Part shown: one piece after another, positions 30,555 to 40,917 of the stretch | Position numbering within the stretch: position 1 is the stretch's first letter | How the letters are laid out: every line of letters starts with the position of its first letter | NCBI GenBank assembly: GCA_003194525.1 | Contig: NBIV01000101.1 | Coordinates: 124,001-188,000 of the forward strand | Direction: 5' to 3' | Origin: Gracilariopsis chorda | Taxonomy: Eukaryota > Rhodophyta > Florideophyceae > Gracilariales > Gracilariaceae | DNA length: 64,000 bases | Translations under genes and position numbers: made by a program | Notes under the pieces: model-generated | Told to the model about the DNA's origin: nothing | What the model saw: only the letters and a program-made list of their open reading frames with translations | Databases searched by the model: none

Positions 30555-31373
30555 ATGCTCCGAAAGGCAACAAGAATCCTGGCATCACTCACATGCACCA
30601 TGCCTGATATAGCGCTCGATTCATTTGCGTACCGGCAGTTTGACGATCCCAAGTACGGAGGGACAAAGATCGAAATTCCAAAGCAGGAATTCATGAGCAA
30701 GGTTCTTGAGTTTTATGAACAGAGGAAAGCCATTGCCGACGAGTTTCAGGATCGCCCTGTGCTCGTTGATGGTTACGCCCCGTTCTGTAAACACTTGTTC
30801 ATGCCTAATTTTGATGATTCTATACTAGATGGTGCTATGGAAATCACAGCTGAGAACGAGCATTTGCTAAAGACTGCTTACGAGGCCCGCAACGAAAAAG
30901 AGTTACCCGTACTAGTTCGTTTTTTTCCAGGGGAAAGTGTAACACCACCAGTTTCAAAATATCTGGATCTCATACGTACGTCTTCAGCATATCGAACGTT
31001 GAGATAGTAAGACTTACTTCAAGTACCAACTGACCCGTTCCTACGCACAGTGTATAGCAGAGATCAAATTCTAAAAGAGCATAGAGAAATGGGCATCAAC
31101 GAGGTTCTAGAGGACGCCCCCTGGCGCCTCATCAGCATAAAAGGGCAGTCCGTGCCATATGAGATTCCAATGTAAGTTAGCAAACACGCAAACAAAGGGA
31201 TCACTGTACATACAAAGTGCTGACGACGAGCTTTGTGTTTTTCACCGCTCAGGAACCCGATCACAGTCATGCGGAACGAGTTAATCTCTCAAGGAGGAAG
31301 CGGGGTACCAATTGACCGAAAAGCATACATGAAGAGCGTAGAGTACTGGCAAAAGCACGCGGCCATCCATTGA
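30555..31373 (+). CDS. DUF3228 family protein, three exons
   Basis: Exons 30555-30975, 31051-31171 and 31253-31373, with introns of 75 and 81 nt (GTACGT...CACAG and GTAAGT...CTCAG), encode 220 aa. A second ATG at 30600 would give 205 aa, without MLRKATRILASLTCT, which looks like a short mitochondrial or plastid leader. The core matches the DUF3228 family seen in bacteria and plants: SFAYRQFDDPKYGGTKIEIP, VDGYAPFCKHLFMPNF, YEARNEKELPVLVRFFPGES and, across the introns, SRDQILKE, APWRLISIKG and the ending SGVPIDRKAYMKSVEYWQKH. The family has no established function. The conserved Cys, His and acidic residues suggest a metal site, but that is inference. Confidence 0.85.
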
Positions 31374-31788
31374 AGAGGCCATCCACATTTTGCAAAACAG
31401 AGCTCCTTCAGCGTTGAGCTCATGTCACGAAATCGATGTAATGATGCGCGAGATTGGAGTTTTGACATGTTAATCAATCTTTACTTCGAAACGTAGTATA
31501 CATATACAGCACAACAAAAATGGGAGGGAAAGATTCATGGGAAACTTTCCTGTGTTCGGATGTGTTGGACTTGAGAAGAAGAATAAACGAAACTTGATCA
31601 TCATGCTCACAGCGCGACGATTTAGAAAACGGTACCATGACCACAAAGCAAGTACAGGCACATGCGTCGTTTGAACAGATCATGAAAAGGGTTGAGGTGG
31701 TAGTTGCGATCGCTCGTGCACTTGCCGCAACAGGTGCACAGTTGGTGACGCCAACATCAAAAGCGGCACAACCAACACGCAACCAAGA
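31374..31788. other. Convergent intergenic region
   Basis: The 415 bp between two convergent genes hold AT-rich sequence with ATGTATACTACG-like stretches and a few short frames. Nothing coding is supported. Confidence 0.5.
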
Positions 31789-32928
31789 TCAAGAAGTGGC
31801 TTGAGCCTTCTTATCACTCTCCAACAAAGAAGCAATGGACTCCTGCGGAGGTAAACGAGCCTCGATTTCCTTTCTAAGCATCTCCAAACGCATTTGCCCC
31901 TCCCTCACCCTTTCCTCCGCAGCAAGCACAGCAACCTCCCTCGCCCTCAGAGTCTCACCCATATTGACAACCATGCCGGCGTTAGGAATGGGTTTAACCA
32001 GCGATAAAATGGTTGTTCCCGGCCTGGCAATAACGACGGTGCGTCTCCAAAGCGCAGTGGCCGCAACAGTGGGTACCAACAACAAAGGCACCACAATCCT
32101 GGCCGGCCAGGAGCGCAAAACATGTGGCGCAAACGCATGGATAAGCAGGATTACAGACGCCTCCAGGACGAATACTAAAGTCGGGTCCGGTAAGTTGCAC
32201 ACCATTTCCTTCACCTTTTGAATGGGCGGTTTGGAAGGGGAGGCGTTCTGCACATTCTGGAGCAATTCGTCACGTTCCTCAGAGCCGCTCTTTTTGCGCT
32301 TCAGCAAGGCGAGAATGTTGGCGAGAATGCCTTTGGATTCGTCTGCATTGGCGCCTTCCTCGGGTTGAGTGAGTGGCTGAGAAAGCGAGGCGGATAGGTT
32401 ATCTGAACTGAGTCGGTTCCATGACACCTCTGGAATGGGCTGTGAGGGAGATGGTTCGGAAGCGGGTTGCGCTGAGGAGGAGGCGAGCGGGGAGGTTTGG
32501 TTAAGATGTGATGATGGTGAGGTGGTGTCCGGTTTGGGTGTGCTCCAGTCCGGTTCATCGTGAATGGGCGGGAAGGTTGGCGGCAAAGGCAGTTGCTTTG
32601 GCGCATCTTTCGGCGTTTTTGCCGTGGGCGGCGGTGGCGGCGTGGCGGATGGAGCAACGGTGGTGTTCTTTTGGACCGTTTCAGCGATTTCGGGGTGAAA
32701 CTTGGGGAACTTTGGGGGAAGCGTCAGTTTAGGGGAGTGTGGTTTTGGGTGTACGACGGGGTGAACGACGTCTGTTGCGCTGTCGACCTCTGGAAAGGGG
32801 AGCGGCGAAGGCGGCAGAGACGGCGGAGAGGGCGATTGTTCCGTGGAGGGTTGCGTTCTGGACAGGCTTTGATCGCGGATAAGAGTGGGCTCACGCGGAA
32901 GCGGAGGCGCTTCCGCGAAGTTGGACAT
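31789..32928 (-). CDS. Proline-rich membrane protein of unknown function
   Basis: The single frame of 379 aa starts at the first ATG. Residues 1-190 are rich in Pro, Ser and Thr (for example PSPPSLPPSPLPFPEVDSA) and probably disordered. Near 205-235 a basic patch (LALLKRKKSGSEERDELLQ) leads into two hydrophobic segments, TLVFVLEASVILLIHAF and WPARIVVPLLLVPTVAATAL. The C-terminus is a predicted coiled coil (REVAVLAAEERVREGQMRLE). It looks like a membrane-anchored adaptor or organelle shaping protein, but no family is recognised. A mutation in frame could also be hidden by the low-complexity part. Confidence 0.5.
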   Translation of the reverse strand: MSNFAEAPPLPREPTLIRDQSLSRTQPSTEQSPSPPSLPPSPLPFPEVDSATDVVHPVVHPKPHSPKLTLPPKFPKFHPEIAETVQKNTTVAPSATPPPPPTAKTPKDAPKQLPLPPTFPPIHDEPDWSTPKPDTTSPSSHLNQTSPLASSSAQPASEPSPSQPIPEVSWNRLSSDNLSASLSQPLTQPEEGANADESKGILANILALLKRKKSGSEERDELLQNVQNASPSKPPIQKVKEMVCNLPDPTLVFVLEASVILLIHAFAPHVLRSWPARIVVPLLLVPTVAATALWRRTVVIARPGTTILSLVKPIPNAGMVVNMGETLRAREVAVLAAEERVREGQMRLEMLRKEIEARLPPQESIASLLESDKKAQATS

Positions 32929-33126
32929 GGCTCGTGGGCGTTCGGCGGTGGCGCGCTTCGACCGGGGAGGGGGGGGCGGGTTGCGCGGAAAGGCGGCGGG
33001 GGGGGGGGGGATGTGGGCGGTTGCGAACGAGAAGAGAGACGTTGCGGGGTGGTTCCGGCATCACACGTGGCACTGCTGTGTTGACGGTAACTGGTGTGGA
33101 AGGGGAGCGAGCGGGTTCACTTTGCG

Positions 33127-33246
33127 TACAAAAGTGTCCGGCCAGACACTGATGCGAGCTTGTCCAGCGATACTTGTAGTGAGCTTCCACGAGCGTAGGC
33201 GGAACCGAGTTTGAATGAACGACTCAGCTTGTAGTGAGCTCCCACA
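33127..33246 (+). repeat. Short dispersed repeat R1, copy 2
   Basis: The repeat begins TACAAAAGTGTCCGGCCAGA and ends GTAGTGAGCTCCCACA. Inside, CTTGTAGTGAGCT occurs twice (near 33173 and 33228). It is nearly identical in reverse to 48681-48800. Size about 120 bp. Confidence 0.85.
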
Positions 33247-33471
33247 CTCCCCGGTCAAAGTCGGTGGAGCCGAAGCGAAGCGTATGTAACGTTTTGACGA
33301 CGTGTTGTGTAGATGTGTAGATGTGTAGATGTGTAGGTGTGATTGTAGTGTAGACGTGTAATACTCCCCGGTGATCGGTGTGACCTTGTGCGACGGAAAG
33401 TGCGGAGCAGAGACAATGGCGACTTGTGAGAATCGAACTGTGTACCACAGCGGCAGCGATGAGGGCTGGGC

Positions 33472-33520
33472 TACAAAAGTGTGCGAGCTTGTCCAGCGAT
33501 ACTTGTAGTGAGCTCCCACA
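33472..33520 (+). repeat. Short dispersed repeat R1, copy 3 (internally deleted)
   Basis: Starts TACAAAAGTG and ends GAGCTCCCACA, but lacks the CCGGCCAGACACTGAT segment and the middle part between the two CTTGTAGTGAGCT motifs, consistent with a deletion between direct repeats. The left flank (GGGCTACAAAAG) preserves an empty LTR insertion site. Confidence 0.75.
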
Positions 33521-34407
33521 CGTTCCAAGTTGCAAGTTGCAACGGCGGTGTGCTCCGCGGCGAAAGCGGTTGGGCGCTGTAGATCCCGGGCTGTAGATGC
33601 GTGATGAGGGAAACTCGGCGCAATCGCTTTGCGTCGCAACTGCGCCGTGAAAGGGGGGTTGCGATGAGGCAGGCAGTGAGGCTGCGCGCAGCACTGCAGC
33701 GCGAGAACGTTGGCAGTCGCACCACGATTGCAAACGCCAAGCCCCTTGACTGTGTCACAAAACGACTAGGCCACATGTCCGGTGTGAACTGATGATAGTC
33801 GCAGCTGGTACACGTATCTATATCAACCACCACAGACTGCACAGCTCCCACCGCCGCGCTCGATTGGTAAGCTACAGGGAGCGCCTTTCCAATTTCAAAA
33901 GTGCGCAACAAAAGCGGCGCAGCACAGCAACAGCAAGCGCCCGCCAGCAATGGCCACCGCCCGCGCACCAAGAACCCAAAATCAGCGTCACCCGAAACCG
34001 TCGCTCGTTGATTACAGCGTCAATCAAACTGCCCCAAAAGAAAAAGCGCCTCTCGCAGGCAGCTCTGGAACATATGACTGGTCCATTCATACGCAGTGCC
34101 ACTTGCGCCCAATCGCAGTACGCCAGGTGGCCCCCCCACACCACCCCCGTGCCTTCCCCCTTACACGAGTTGCCACTGTAGCAATGCCACATCGTCATCG
34201 TATAGCGCCACCGCTTTCTTCTTTCCCAACTTGGCCACCTCCGACAACACCCCCCCCCTTCCCTTTCGGCCTCCCCTCCCCTCGTCCCCTCACCCTTCCC
34301 CCTTTCCCCCTCCCTTTTAACATCCCCCCCTCCCTCGCTACCCCCGTTGTACCCGTAAATTTCAACTACCTTCCGTCGTGCCCCAACCCTCCTCTCCTTT
34401 CTAAACA

Positions 34408-35508
34408 ATGGCTCCACCCGTCGCCTCTGAAATCGCCCACGACTCCAAACTCGTGCTGCGCCGTCTGTGCACGCGTCTAGACAACAAGTCATGTTTCGAC
34501 TGCTCCGCAAAGAACCCCACCTGGGCCTCCGCTCGCTTCGGCGTCTTCATCTGTCTGGACTGCTCGGGCAGTCACCGCAACCTCGGCACGCACATAACCT
34601 TTGTGCGCTCCGCCTCAATGGACACATGGAGCAAACAGGACCTGGCCCGCATGGTCAACGGCGGCAACGCAAAGGCGCGTTCGTACTGGAAGGACCACGG
34701 ATGGCATGATTTTTCCTCCTTCCATGCCGATAAGTACACCGGTCGCATCGCCAATGCGTACAAGGCTCAGCTGGAGACACTTGTCGCAAACAACTCCGTT
34801 TCGCAACCCACCTCTCACCAACTCGCAAACGCCGTCGCCGCCGTCTCGCTTTCCGAGCCCCGTCCGTCAGAGAAGCCCGCTAGTCAAGTCGCTCAACAGC
34901 CTGCGCCCGCGTCTGAACCGCTCACTGCCCAACCCGCCGCTCCGAAACCGAAGCGCGCCACCCCGATAACACTTTCCGCCCCCGTTTCAGCGGATGTGTC
35001 TATCACCGCCACCCGTCGCCCCACAAGAAAGGCCGCCGGGCTCGGCGCAAGACGGAAGGGCTCCGCAACCAGACGAGCCACTACTAACATTGACTGGTCC
35101 AAAGTCGGATCAGACGTTCCCCCCGGTCCTCCAATTCCCAAGCTGCCGGCAAAACCCAAGGTGCAACCACAGCTCAGGAACCCCTCTCCAACCGCGATGA
35201 GCGCCGAGCAATTTGCGGATCGATTCAAGGGCAAGAAGGCTATATCATCTGACGATTTTGCTCCGCAGAGTATCGCCAGCGCTCGAACCGACATTTCTAA
35301 CCGCTACGCAAACGTGTCTTCATTGTCGTCTTCGGATATGTTCGTCACTAACGGTGCGAGACCGTCCTGTGCGCATGCGCATCAGGGCGAGGATGGAATT
35401 GTTGGTATTGCTGACGACTTCATTCGCGCCGCTTCGGAAGGCGTTCAGCAGGCTGCTGACGAAGTCTCTACGGCCTTTTCCGATTTTCTTAACAAAGGGT
35501 ACGCCTAG
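34408..35508 (+). CDS. ArfGAP2/3-type (GLO3-like) GTPase-activating protein
   Basis: The 366-aa intronless protein has an ArfGAP domain in residues 15-130. The zinc finger is C29, C32, C49 and C52 ([19 protein letters not shown]) with the catalytic arginine R57. STWSKQ-like [20 protein letters not shown] is typical of the class. After the domain there is a Pro/Ala-rich linker, a basic [17 protein letters not shown] patch, and a C-terminal helix with [16 protein letters not shown], similar to the GLO3/ArfGAP2/3 regulatory motif. These proteins act on Arf1 in the Golgi to ER COPI pathway. The final 100 residues are Ser-rich and helical. Assignment to GLO3 rather than another ArfGAP is moderately firm. 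Confidence 0.88.
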   Translation: MAPPVASEIAHDSKLVLRRLCTRLDNKSCFDCSAKNPTWASARFGVFICLDCSGSHRNLGTHITFVRSASMDTWSKQDLARMVNGGNAKARSYWKDHGWHDFSSFHADKYTGRIANAYKAQLETLVANNSVSQPTSHQLANAVAAVSLSEPRPSEKPASQVAQQPAPASEPLTAQPAAPKPKRATPITLSAPVSADVSITATRRPTRKAAGLGARRKGSATRRATTNIDWSKVGSDVPPGPPIPKLPAKPKVQPQLRNPSPTAMSAEQFADRFKGKKAISSDDFAPQSIASARTDISNRYANVSSLSSSDMFVTNGARPSCAHAHQGEDGIVGIADDFIRAASEGVQQAADEVSTAFSDFLNKGYA

Positions 35509-36029
35509 GGATAGAGCACACCATTGAGCTAACAACCTAACACAGGCGGTAAAGCTTAGTGTATCTGTCAAGTCACGTAGAATGATTTAGAGAACGAATG
35601 AGAGATAGAAACAGTTATACAGTACCCATCACCTTCTCCCTCCTTGTTTCTCAATCGCTGGAAAGACCTGACTTATCGTTAGTCCAAACGGACTGAACTC
35701 TGCTGCCCCCGAGCTATAGTCCTCTTGCGCGTCCGCTCCAGAAAGAAAACATTGTCAGGACTAGTCTATTTGCAGCACTATATCAAAACCTATCTACGAG
35801 TCGAGGTAAGGGTTAGTGAAGGGCTGCAAATACAAAACGGCGTACAGAGCCCTGCAAGGAGCCGTTTACATTGACCACAGACAGTCTACATAACTGTGTC
35901 ACCAGGGGAGGCGATCCATATGCTCCGTAGAGCTTTGAGATACTACCGGCATTCGATCACTAGAGCACCTAATCCTACAGTGGCAGTCCAAGCTAGTTCA
36001 TGTGAAGTTTTCGCGTTATGTTACAACAC
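35509..36029. other. Convergent intergenic region
   Basis: The frame at 35896-36111 overlaps the 3' end of the trehalose gene on the other strand and is not convincing. No repeat or RNA gene is recognised. Confidence 0.5.
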
Positions 36030-39000
36030 CTATTGCGACGGAACTGATACGGTGCAGCTGGTGATTTCCTCAAGAAGCTCCACTACACGGGCCGGCGAGT
36101 CGAGGAAGTAGGAAGCCGATGTCACAGGGCTTCCAACACGGCACGTGAACACTCGATTCGGCGCACGGATACCAATGGCTTCCAGTCGTGTTCTGTCTTT
36201 CAGCATATCAAACATGCCCTCATCCGTCTTATCGTCACCAACGCACAAGACAAAATCAATATAAAGAGGCTCTCGAGCTTGGCCGTTGTCAAAAGTACTA
36301 GCTTTCTCGTTACTCTTGATATGCTCAATCGTGCGAGTCACAGCAGTCGTCTTGTCTACGCCCTTCGGTCGCACTTTGATCCACCTGCGGTGAGAATCTG
36401 TCTGGAGGTCCACGTTAAGCCGCTGAAGCAGAAAAGACTCCAGATGTTCAAACAAGTCCCTCGCCTGCCACCTTCCAAAATCAGTGTCAGAGTCGATGTA
36501 GTGCCACGTTACAGTAACGTCACCCTCCTCAATCACAACCCCGGGCGTGCGTTCATAGAAATGCTGCATAGCAGGCTTGACCAAGGACTTCCACGGTCTG
36601 CTTGTGGTGAACTCTCCATTTTGCATGCTTTCAGAACTGGATACAGATGCAAAAGAGCTAGAGGTGTATCGGTGGTGCCCCTCTTGCAACGGGACATCCT
36701 TCCTGTCCTTCTTGGTACCATTCGTCTCACCAAACACGTCTGGCACTGAGCTGTTGGGGGAAGACTTCTTTCGTTTCTGATCGTCATCTTTCAGAAGCTG
36801 TGGTTGCCGTTTTTGCTCGCTGTCGGCGGATGTCGAATTCAGTGAAGTATGATCGGAGCCTGTCGGTTGAGAATTTGCACTCCGATTCAGTTGAAAGTCG
36901 TGCCCGGAATTGTCACGGAAAAGTGATGTCCACACGGTATCACCCGGAGCTCGGAAAAATGCTCCGTCTTCGGCCGCGAGGTATATGCTGAGATTACCCA
37001 ACCACTTGTGCACTGTGTTCGGATCACGACTGGATGTGACAAGTACATAGTTGCGTGGACTCGACTCTTTGATGCTTTGAATCAAATCGATGATATTCTG
37101 AGCGGGGGCACCAAGCTCGGTAATAGCCTGGAATGGCACCAGAGTACCGTCCAGATCCAAAATGAAGAGTGCTGCCCTACTATTCAGTTTGGCCCAAGAA
37201 ATGTCTGGAGAGGCACGGACAGAGTCACCCTTGGCCGTGGGTGTGGGCAGGTTGTTCCTCAAGGCGTTCTCCATCTTTTGATCGGAGAATCCCGGAAGGC
37301 GAACTGCAGGGCCAAACGTATTGAGCAGTACGCTGGACAGCTCAGAAGGTGAATGGCCTGCAATCCCAGATGCCTGCAACGAAGACCGAACAGTTCCGGA
37401 GGGTACCTGAGAAGTGGTACCAGCCATGCCAAGGTATGCATGAATGACAGTGGGAATATCGAGAACGGGCGTGGCCACACCACTGCCACTGGCGGTAACC
37501 CTTTCACACTGTTCCAGATCCTCGAGAAAGTTGAGGCCCCATAGTTTGGCGGTATGCGTAGTAACAAAACTGTACGCCGCTTCATTGCGCATGGCACGTT
37601 CCTTGTCGTCCATGGTAAGTGCCTTCTTGATCTTTTCGACCATTTCATCCACGTTCCACGGATTGACGTGCAGGGCGGTGGAGAACGATTGGGCCGCTCC
37701 GGCAAATTCGCTAATGACAATAGCACCCTTGTACGCTCCATGCTGACACACTGTCCATTCGTGAGGAATGAGCGCCATGCCGTCGCGAATAGGGCTGACA
37801 ATGCAGGCATGGCCGATGCTCATCAGGGCGTACAGCTCCATGGGATCAAGCTCACCGTTAATGTAATGCACGGGGTTGAATGAGAAAGTACCAAACAAGG
37901 AGTTGATACGACCAACAAGCCCATTGACCTGCATCTGCTGCTGACGAAAAGTGGTAGTGCTATGCGCCTGTCCAGGAATGGTAGCCACTTGAATGAACAT
38001 GACCTTTCCTCGCAGCTTGGGGTTATTCTGCAACAGCTGTTCAAAAGCGAGAAGCTTCAAGGGAATACCGCAGAAACTGTCGTCCAGTCTATCCACGCCG
38101 ACCAAGATGTGCAAACCCTCAAAGCGGGCACGCAGCTCTGCGATGCGCGACTTGACGGGCTTGGAGGACACAAAGTTTCGCAACGAAGAGACATCAATTC
38201 CGGCGGGATAAATGGCAAGTTCACAACGACGACCTGTAGAAGGGTCCGCCTCAACGTAACTAGGAGTTCCATCAATCCCCAACAACCTTGAACAAGCACT
38301 GACAAACTGCTTCGAGTAATCATACGAGTAAAAGCCAATAACGTCGGCGCCAATGACGCCGCGCAAAATCTGCGTGCGGTACGGAAGAATGCGGAACAAT
38401 TCTGCGGACGGAAACGGGGTGTACAGGAAAAAGCCGATTTTAGCGTACCAAAGGCTCTCTCTCAGCAAGCTGGGCAGCAGCATTAAATGGTAGTTGTGCA
38501 CCCAGATAAGGTCTCCATCCTCGTATATTTCGCTGATGGTTTCGACGAAACGCTGATTGACGAATCGATAGGCGGCGAAATACTCGTCCAATTCGGAGCC
38601 TTTCTTATCGACACTGCCGTAGTCATAGTGCAACAAGCGCCACAGAATGTGCTCACAGAAGAAGTAGAAACGGTCCATGACCTGCGGTTCAACAGGGAGT
38701 GGGACTGCGACACTGCGCGATTCAAGGACGTGATGATGACGGTCGCGGTTGGCGGAGTATCTTGAGGTCCTTCGTTTGCGGTAGGTCTGTTCGACGGGCG
38801 GGTCATCAAAGGCGACGCAACGGTCATTGAGGGTGGGCGTAGTCGCGTTGGACAGCGATGTGGGGGAAGAATTGGACGGGTTGGGATTGACGGAACCGAC
38901 CCAGACGATGGGCAGATTGGTTGCGTCACGAAGGGTGAAGATGGCGTTCGGAGGAAGTGCATTGTCGAAGAGCTGACGTGGAATGGAAGTTCGTTCCCGA

Positions 39001-39452
39001 GCGGTGGGTAATCGTAAACTGACACTGATAATACGACGACGCATAGGCTTGTCTGTAGACGAAGAGAGCTGTTTCGAAACGGCATGCAGAGCGGAATGAT
39101 GTGCGACATCATCGCCCACAGAAGAGGTGCGTCGTAACCTTCGATTCCTCTTCCTGGAAGCGCGCTGTCTAGCGAGACGCAGTTGATCACGAACGGCTTG
39201 AATCTCATCAAGCAGCTCAGCCTCAGCGACTCGCAAGTAGGCGCGATCGGGGTCGGCAGCGGCAGCAGTTGGCGAAGGCCTTAAAAACGGGCGCTGCGGA
39301 AAGGCCGCGGCGGTAAGGAGCGGGGAATGCGGTCGCGCAAGATCGGAGTGTTGCGGAGAAGTGTTGTGAAGATCGAGTGGGGACGGGTGGGAAGGGGTGG
39401 AGGGGGTGGGGGGACTTTGGGGGTTTGCGGGCGGTTTGGGAGGACGCGACAT
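36030..39452 (-). CDS. Two-domain trehalose-6-phosphate synthase/phosphatase-like protein
   Basis: The intronless 1140-aa protein has a Pro/Ser-rich N-terminus (about 110 residues) and then a glycosyltransferase family 20 domain: LIWVHNYHLMLLPSLLRESL, GFFLYTPFPSAELFRILPYR, GVDRLDDSFCGIPLKLLAFE and PIRDGMALIPHEWTVCQ. A haloacid-dehalogenase phosphatase domain follows near residues 770-1130: LFILDLDGTLVPF, VTSSRDPNTVHKWL, a RWIKVRPKGVDKTTAV lysine segment and LCVGDDKTDEGMF. The phosphatase motifs are complete. In the transferase domain the catalytic Asp of WVHDYH is Asn, and the H of FLH-xPFP is Tyr, as in plant class II proteins thought to lack synthase activity. A role in trehalose 6-phosphate removal or signalling is plausible. 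The protein is probably cytosolic. Confidence 0.9.
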   Translation of the reverse strand: MSRPPKPPANPQSPPTPSTPSHPSPLDLHNTSPQHSDLARPHSPLLTAAAFPQRPFLRPSPTAAAADPDRAYLRVAEAELLDEIQAVRDQLRLARQRASRKRNRRLRRTSSVGDDVAHHSALHAVSKQLSSSTDKPMRRRIISVSLRLPTARERTSIPRQLFDNALPPNAIFTLRDATNLPIVWVGSVNPNPSNSSPTSLSNATTPTLNDRCVAFDDPPVEQTYRKRRTSRYSANRDRHHHVLESRSVAVPLPVEPQVMDRFYFFCEHILWRLLHYDYGSVDKKGSELDEYFAAYRFVNQRFVETISEIYEDGDLIWVHNYHLMLLPSLLRESLWYAKIGFFLYTPFPSAELFRILPYRTQILRGVIGADVIGFYSYDYSKQFVSACSRLLGIDGTPSYVEADPSTGRRCELAIYPAGIDVSSLRNFVSSKPVKSRIAELRARFEGLHILVGVDRLDDSFCGIPLKLLAFEQLLQNNPKLRGKVMFIQVATIPGQAHSTTTFRQQQMQVNGLVGRINSLFGTFSFNPVHYINGELDPMELYALMSIGHACIVSPIRDGMALIPHEWTVCQHGAYKGAIVISEFAGAAQSFSTALHVNPWNVDEMVEKIKKALTMDDKERAMRNEAAYSFVTTHTAKLWGLNFLEDLEQCERVTASGSGVATPVLDIPTVIHAYLGMAGTTSQVPSGTVRSSLQASGIAGHSPSELSSVLLNTFGPAVRLPGFSDQKMENALRNNLPTPTAKGDSVRASPDISWAKLNSRAALFILDLDGTLVPFQAITELGAPAQNIIDLIQSIKESSPRNYVLVTSSRDPNTVHKWLGNLSIYLAAEDGAFFRAPGDTVWTSLFRDNSGHDFQLNRSANSQPTGSDHTSLNSTSADSEQKRQPQLLKDDDQKRKKSSPNSSVPDVFGETNGTKKDRKDVPLQEGHHRYTSSSFASVSSSESMQNGEFTTSRPWKSLVKPAMQHFYERTPGVVIEEGDVTVTWHYIDSDTDFGRWQARDLFEHLESFLLQRLNVDLQTDSHRRWIKVRPKGVDKTTAVTRTIEHIKSNEKASTFDNGQAREPLYIDFVLCVGDDKTDEGMFDMLKDRTRLEAIGIRAPNRVFTCRVGSPVTSASYFLDSPARVVELLEEITSCTVSVPSQ

Positions 39453-39889
39453 GGTGGGACGGTTGGTCGGGAAGGAGGGGCGGTCGAAGAGGAGCGTCGC
39501 GTCTGCGACGGCATCTGGTCTCTTGAAGGCGCGAAGGGAAGCGCGCCGCGACTGCAGAGTGCGTTGGGGGAGTGCTCAGCCGTGGGCGAGCGCGCGTTCG
39601 CGTCTGTCCGCGCACTATGTGTGATACACACGCGACACGCACAGCGCCACGGCGCGGAGGGGGCCGCTGGCCACGGCGCGTCACAACTGTACCAGGTGGC
39701 CAGTGAGCACTGCCGCGTCGTACGCCCAACAGATGCAAAGGGCGGACAACAGCTTCCACGTCAGCGCTGCGTGCTGCGCGCAGCTGCACAAGCGTCTACA
39801 AGGGTAACAGAGTTGCGCGCTACACCGCCCAAGGGCCGACGAAGCCGCCTCTCCCCCGTTCGCCGCGCGCAGACGCGACCGTTTGAACG
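39453..39889. other. Divergent intergenic region
   Basis: GC-rich and G-rich on the plus strand next to the trehalose gene start, so probably a shared promoter with the YqgE-like gene. Overlapping frames in 39223-39941 are consequences of GC-rich composition. Confidence 0.5.
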
Positions 39890-40690
39890 ATGCAAGCTCT
39901 TGAGCGCAGTTGCACCGCCGCCTTCGTGAGCGCGCCGTCATTGTCAGCGCCGCCTCGCGCCCGCGTCAAGCGTCGCAGCCCCCTGTCTCCACGCCCCATC
40001 ACGCTCTCCGCCGCGCCCGCCGATACGCCCAAACCGTCCGAAATCCCGTCCACGCCGGACTGGCGCTCATTTCGCGCGCACCTCGCAGCGTACGAAAAGC
40101 TCAATCGCGCGCCGTCCTTTCACTCCGCTCTGCGCCACGACCACCCGTGGGCGCACCGCCAACAGCACGTGGAAAAGGGCACGGTTTTACTAGCCGCGCC
40201 GTCGCACACATGGCCATCAACGTTTTCCCATCTCTCCCGCGCCGTCATTCTCATCACGGACGTGAATGAGTCGGCCGTGACGGGCCTTTTGTTGAACCGC
40301 CCTACGCGCTATACTGTGCGACAACACCGCTCGGTGTTGGCGCGGGTGGGCGCTGTGTTTGCTGATAACGTCGTTCACTTGGGCGGCGACTGTTCCACGG
40401 GTTGTCTGGAGGTGTTACATTGCGTGCCTTCGCACGTGTGCAAGGGCGCTTGTCAGGTCGTGCCTGGCCTGTTTCGGGGGGGGTTCAATGCGAGTCGACA
40501 GCTTGTCACCAGTGGCGAGTACAACGCTCACAGCTTTCGTTTCTTCGTCGCCTACTCCAAGTGGACGTGGCAGAGTCTTGAGGCGGAGATGCAACGAGGA
40601 GCGTGGATCACAGCAAGCTGTTCGCCACAACTGTTGCTAACCGCCGATACTGGCGCGCTGTGGAGCACCATCATGAGCATGATTCACTAG
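39890..40690 (+). CDS. YqgE/AlgH (UPF0301) family protein, plastid-targeted
   Basis: The protein is 266 aa. The first 65 residues lack many acids and are rich in Ser, Ala, Arg and Pro, as in a transit peptide. A domain of about 190 residues follows with the family pattern: KGTVLLAAPSHTWPSTFSHL, RAVILITDVNESAVTGLLLN, RPTRYTV, VVHLGGDCSTGCLEVLH and a C-terminal FFVAYSKWTWQSLEAEMQRG. Plant members of this family are plastid proteins of unclear function; bacterial AlgH/YqgE has been linked to regulation and redox but not to a defined reaction. The gene has no introns and ends a short distance from the next gene on the minus strand. Confidence 0.8.
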   Translation: MQALERSCTAAFVSAPSLSAPPRARVKRRSPLSPRPITLSAAPADTPKPSEIPSTPDWRSFRAHLAAYEKLNRAPSFHSALRHDHPWAHRQQHVEKGTVLLAAPSHTWPSTFSHLSRAVILITDVNESAVTGLLLNRPTRYTVRQHRSVLARVGAVFADNVVHLGGDCSTGCLEVLHCVPSHVCKGACQVVPGLFRGGFNASRQLVTSGEYNAHSFRFFVAYSKWTWQSLEAEMQRGAWITASCSPQLLLTADTGALWSTIMSMIH

Positions 40691-40755
40691 CTAGCGGGCG
40701 GGGCCACTGTACGTATAGTAGACTACACAGTGTCTACTCGTAGCGGGGGGGGTCA

Positions 40756-40776
40756 GCTCAGCCCGAAGGGCTGAGC
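40756..40776. other. Perfect 9-bp hairpin between convergent genes
   Basis: GCTCAGCCC and GGGCTGAGC flank a GAA loop, between the 3' ends of the YqgE-like gene and the following gene. It may be in a 3' UTR. No terminator function is assumed for a eukaryote. Confidence 0.6.
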
Positions 40777-40917
40777 CACAGTTTATTGTGGTCACTTTCC
40801 CGCATCGTTGGGCAACAGACTACAGTGTGTGTAACATCAAACCTTTTTAACGCAATAATAAATCGCCCCTTGTAGAATAGAAAACATCTACGTCTATCTA
40901 CCTCTCTCTAACGCATC

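Larger units (their letters stand above)
32929..34407. other. Long intergenic region with two copies of a short dispersed repeat
   Basis: Two copies of the short R1 repeat (33127-33246 and 33472-33520) lie here with a microsatellite of TAGATGTG units at 33311-33340. From 34100 to 34400 the sequence is strongly C- and T-rich, leading to the ArfGAP start at 34408. Long frames in this region are products of the repeats; for example both R1 loci translate on the minus strand as GSSLQAESFIQTRFRLRSWK-like peptides. No gene is supported. Confidence 0.6.

Noticed and set aside
33061-33971. Overlapping 166-192 aa minus-strand ORFs
   Set aside because: They are translations of R1 repeat copies and neighbouring non-coding DNA.
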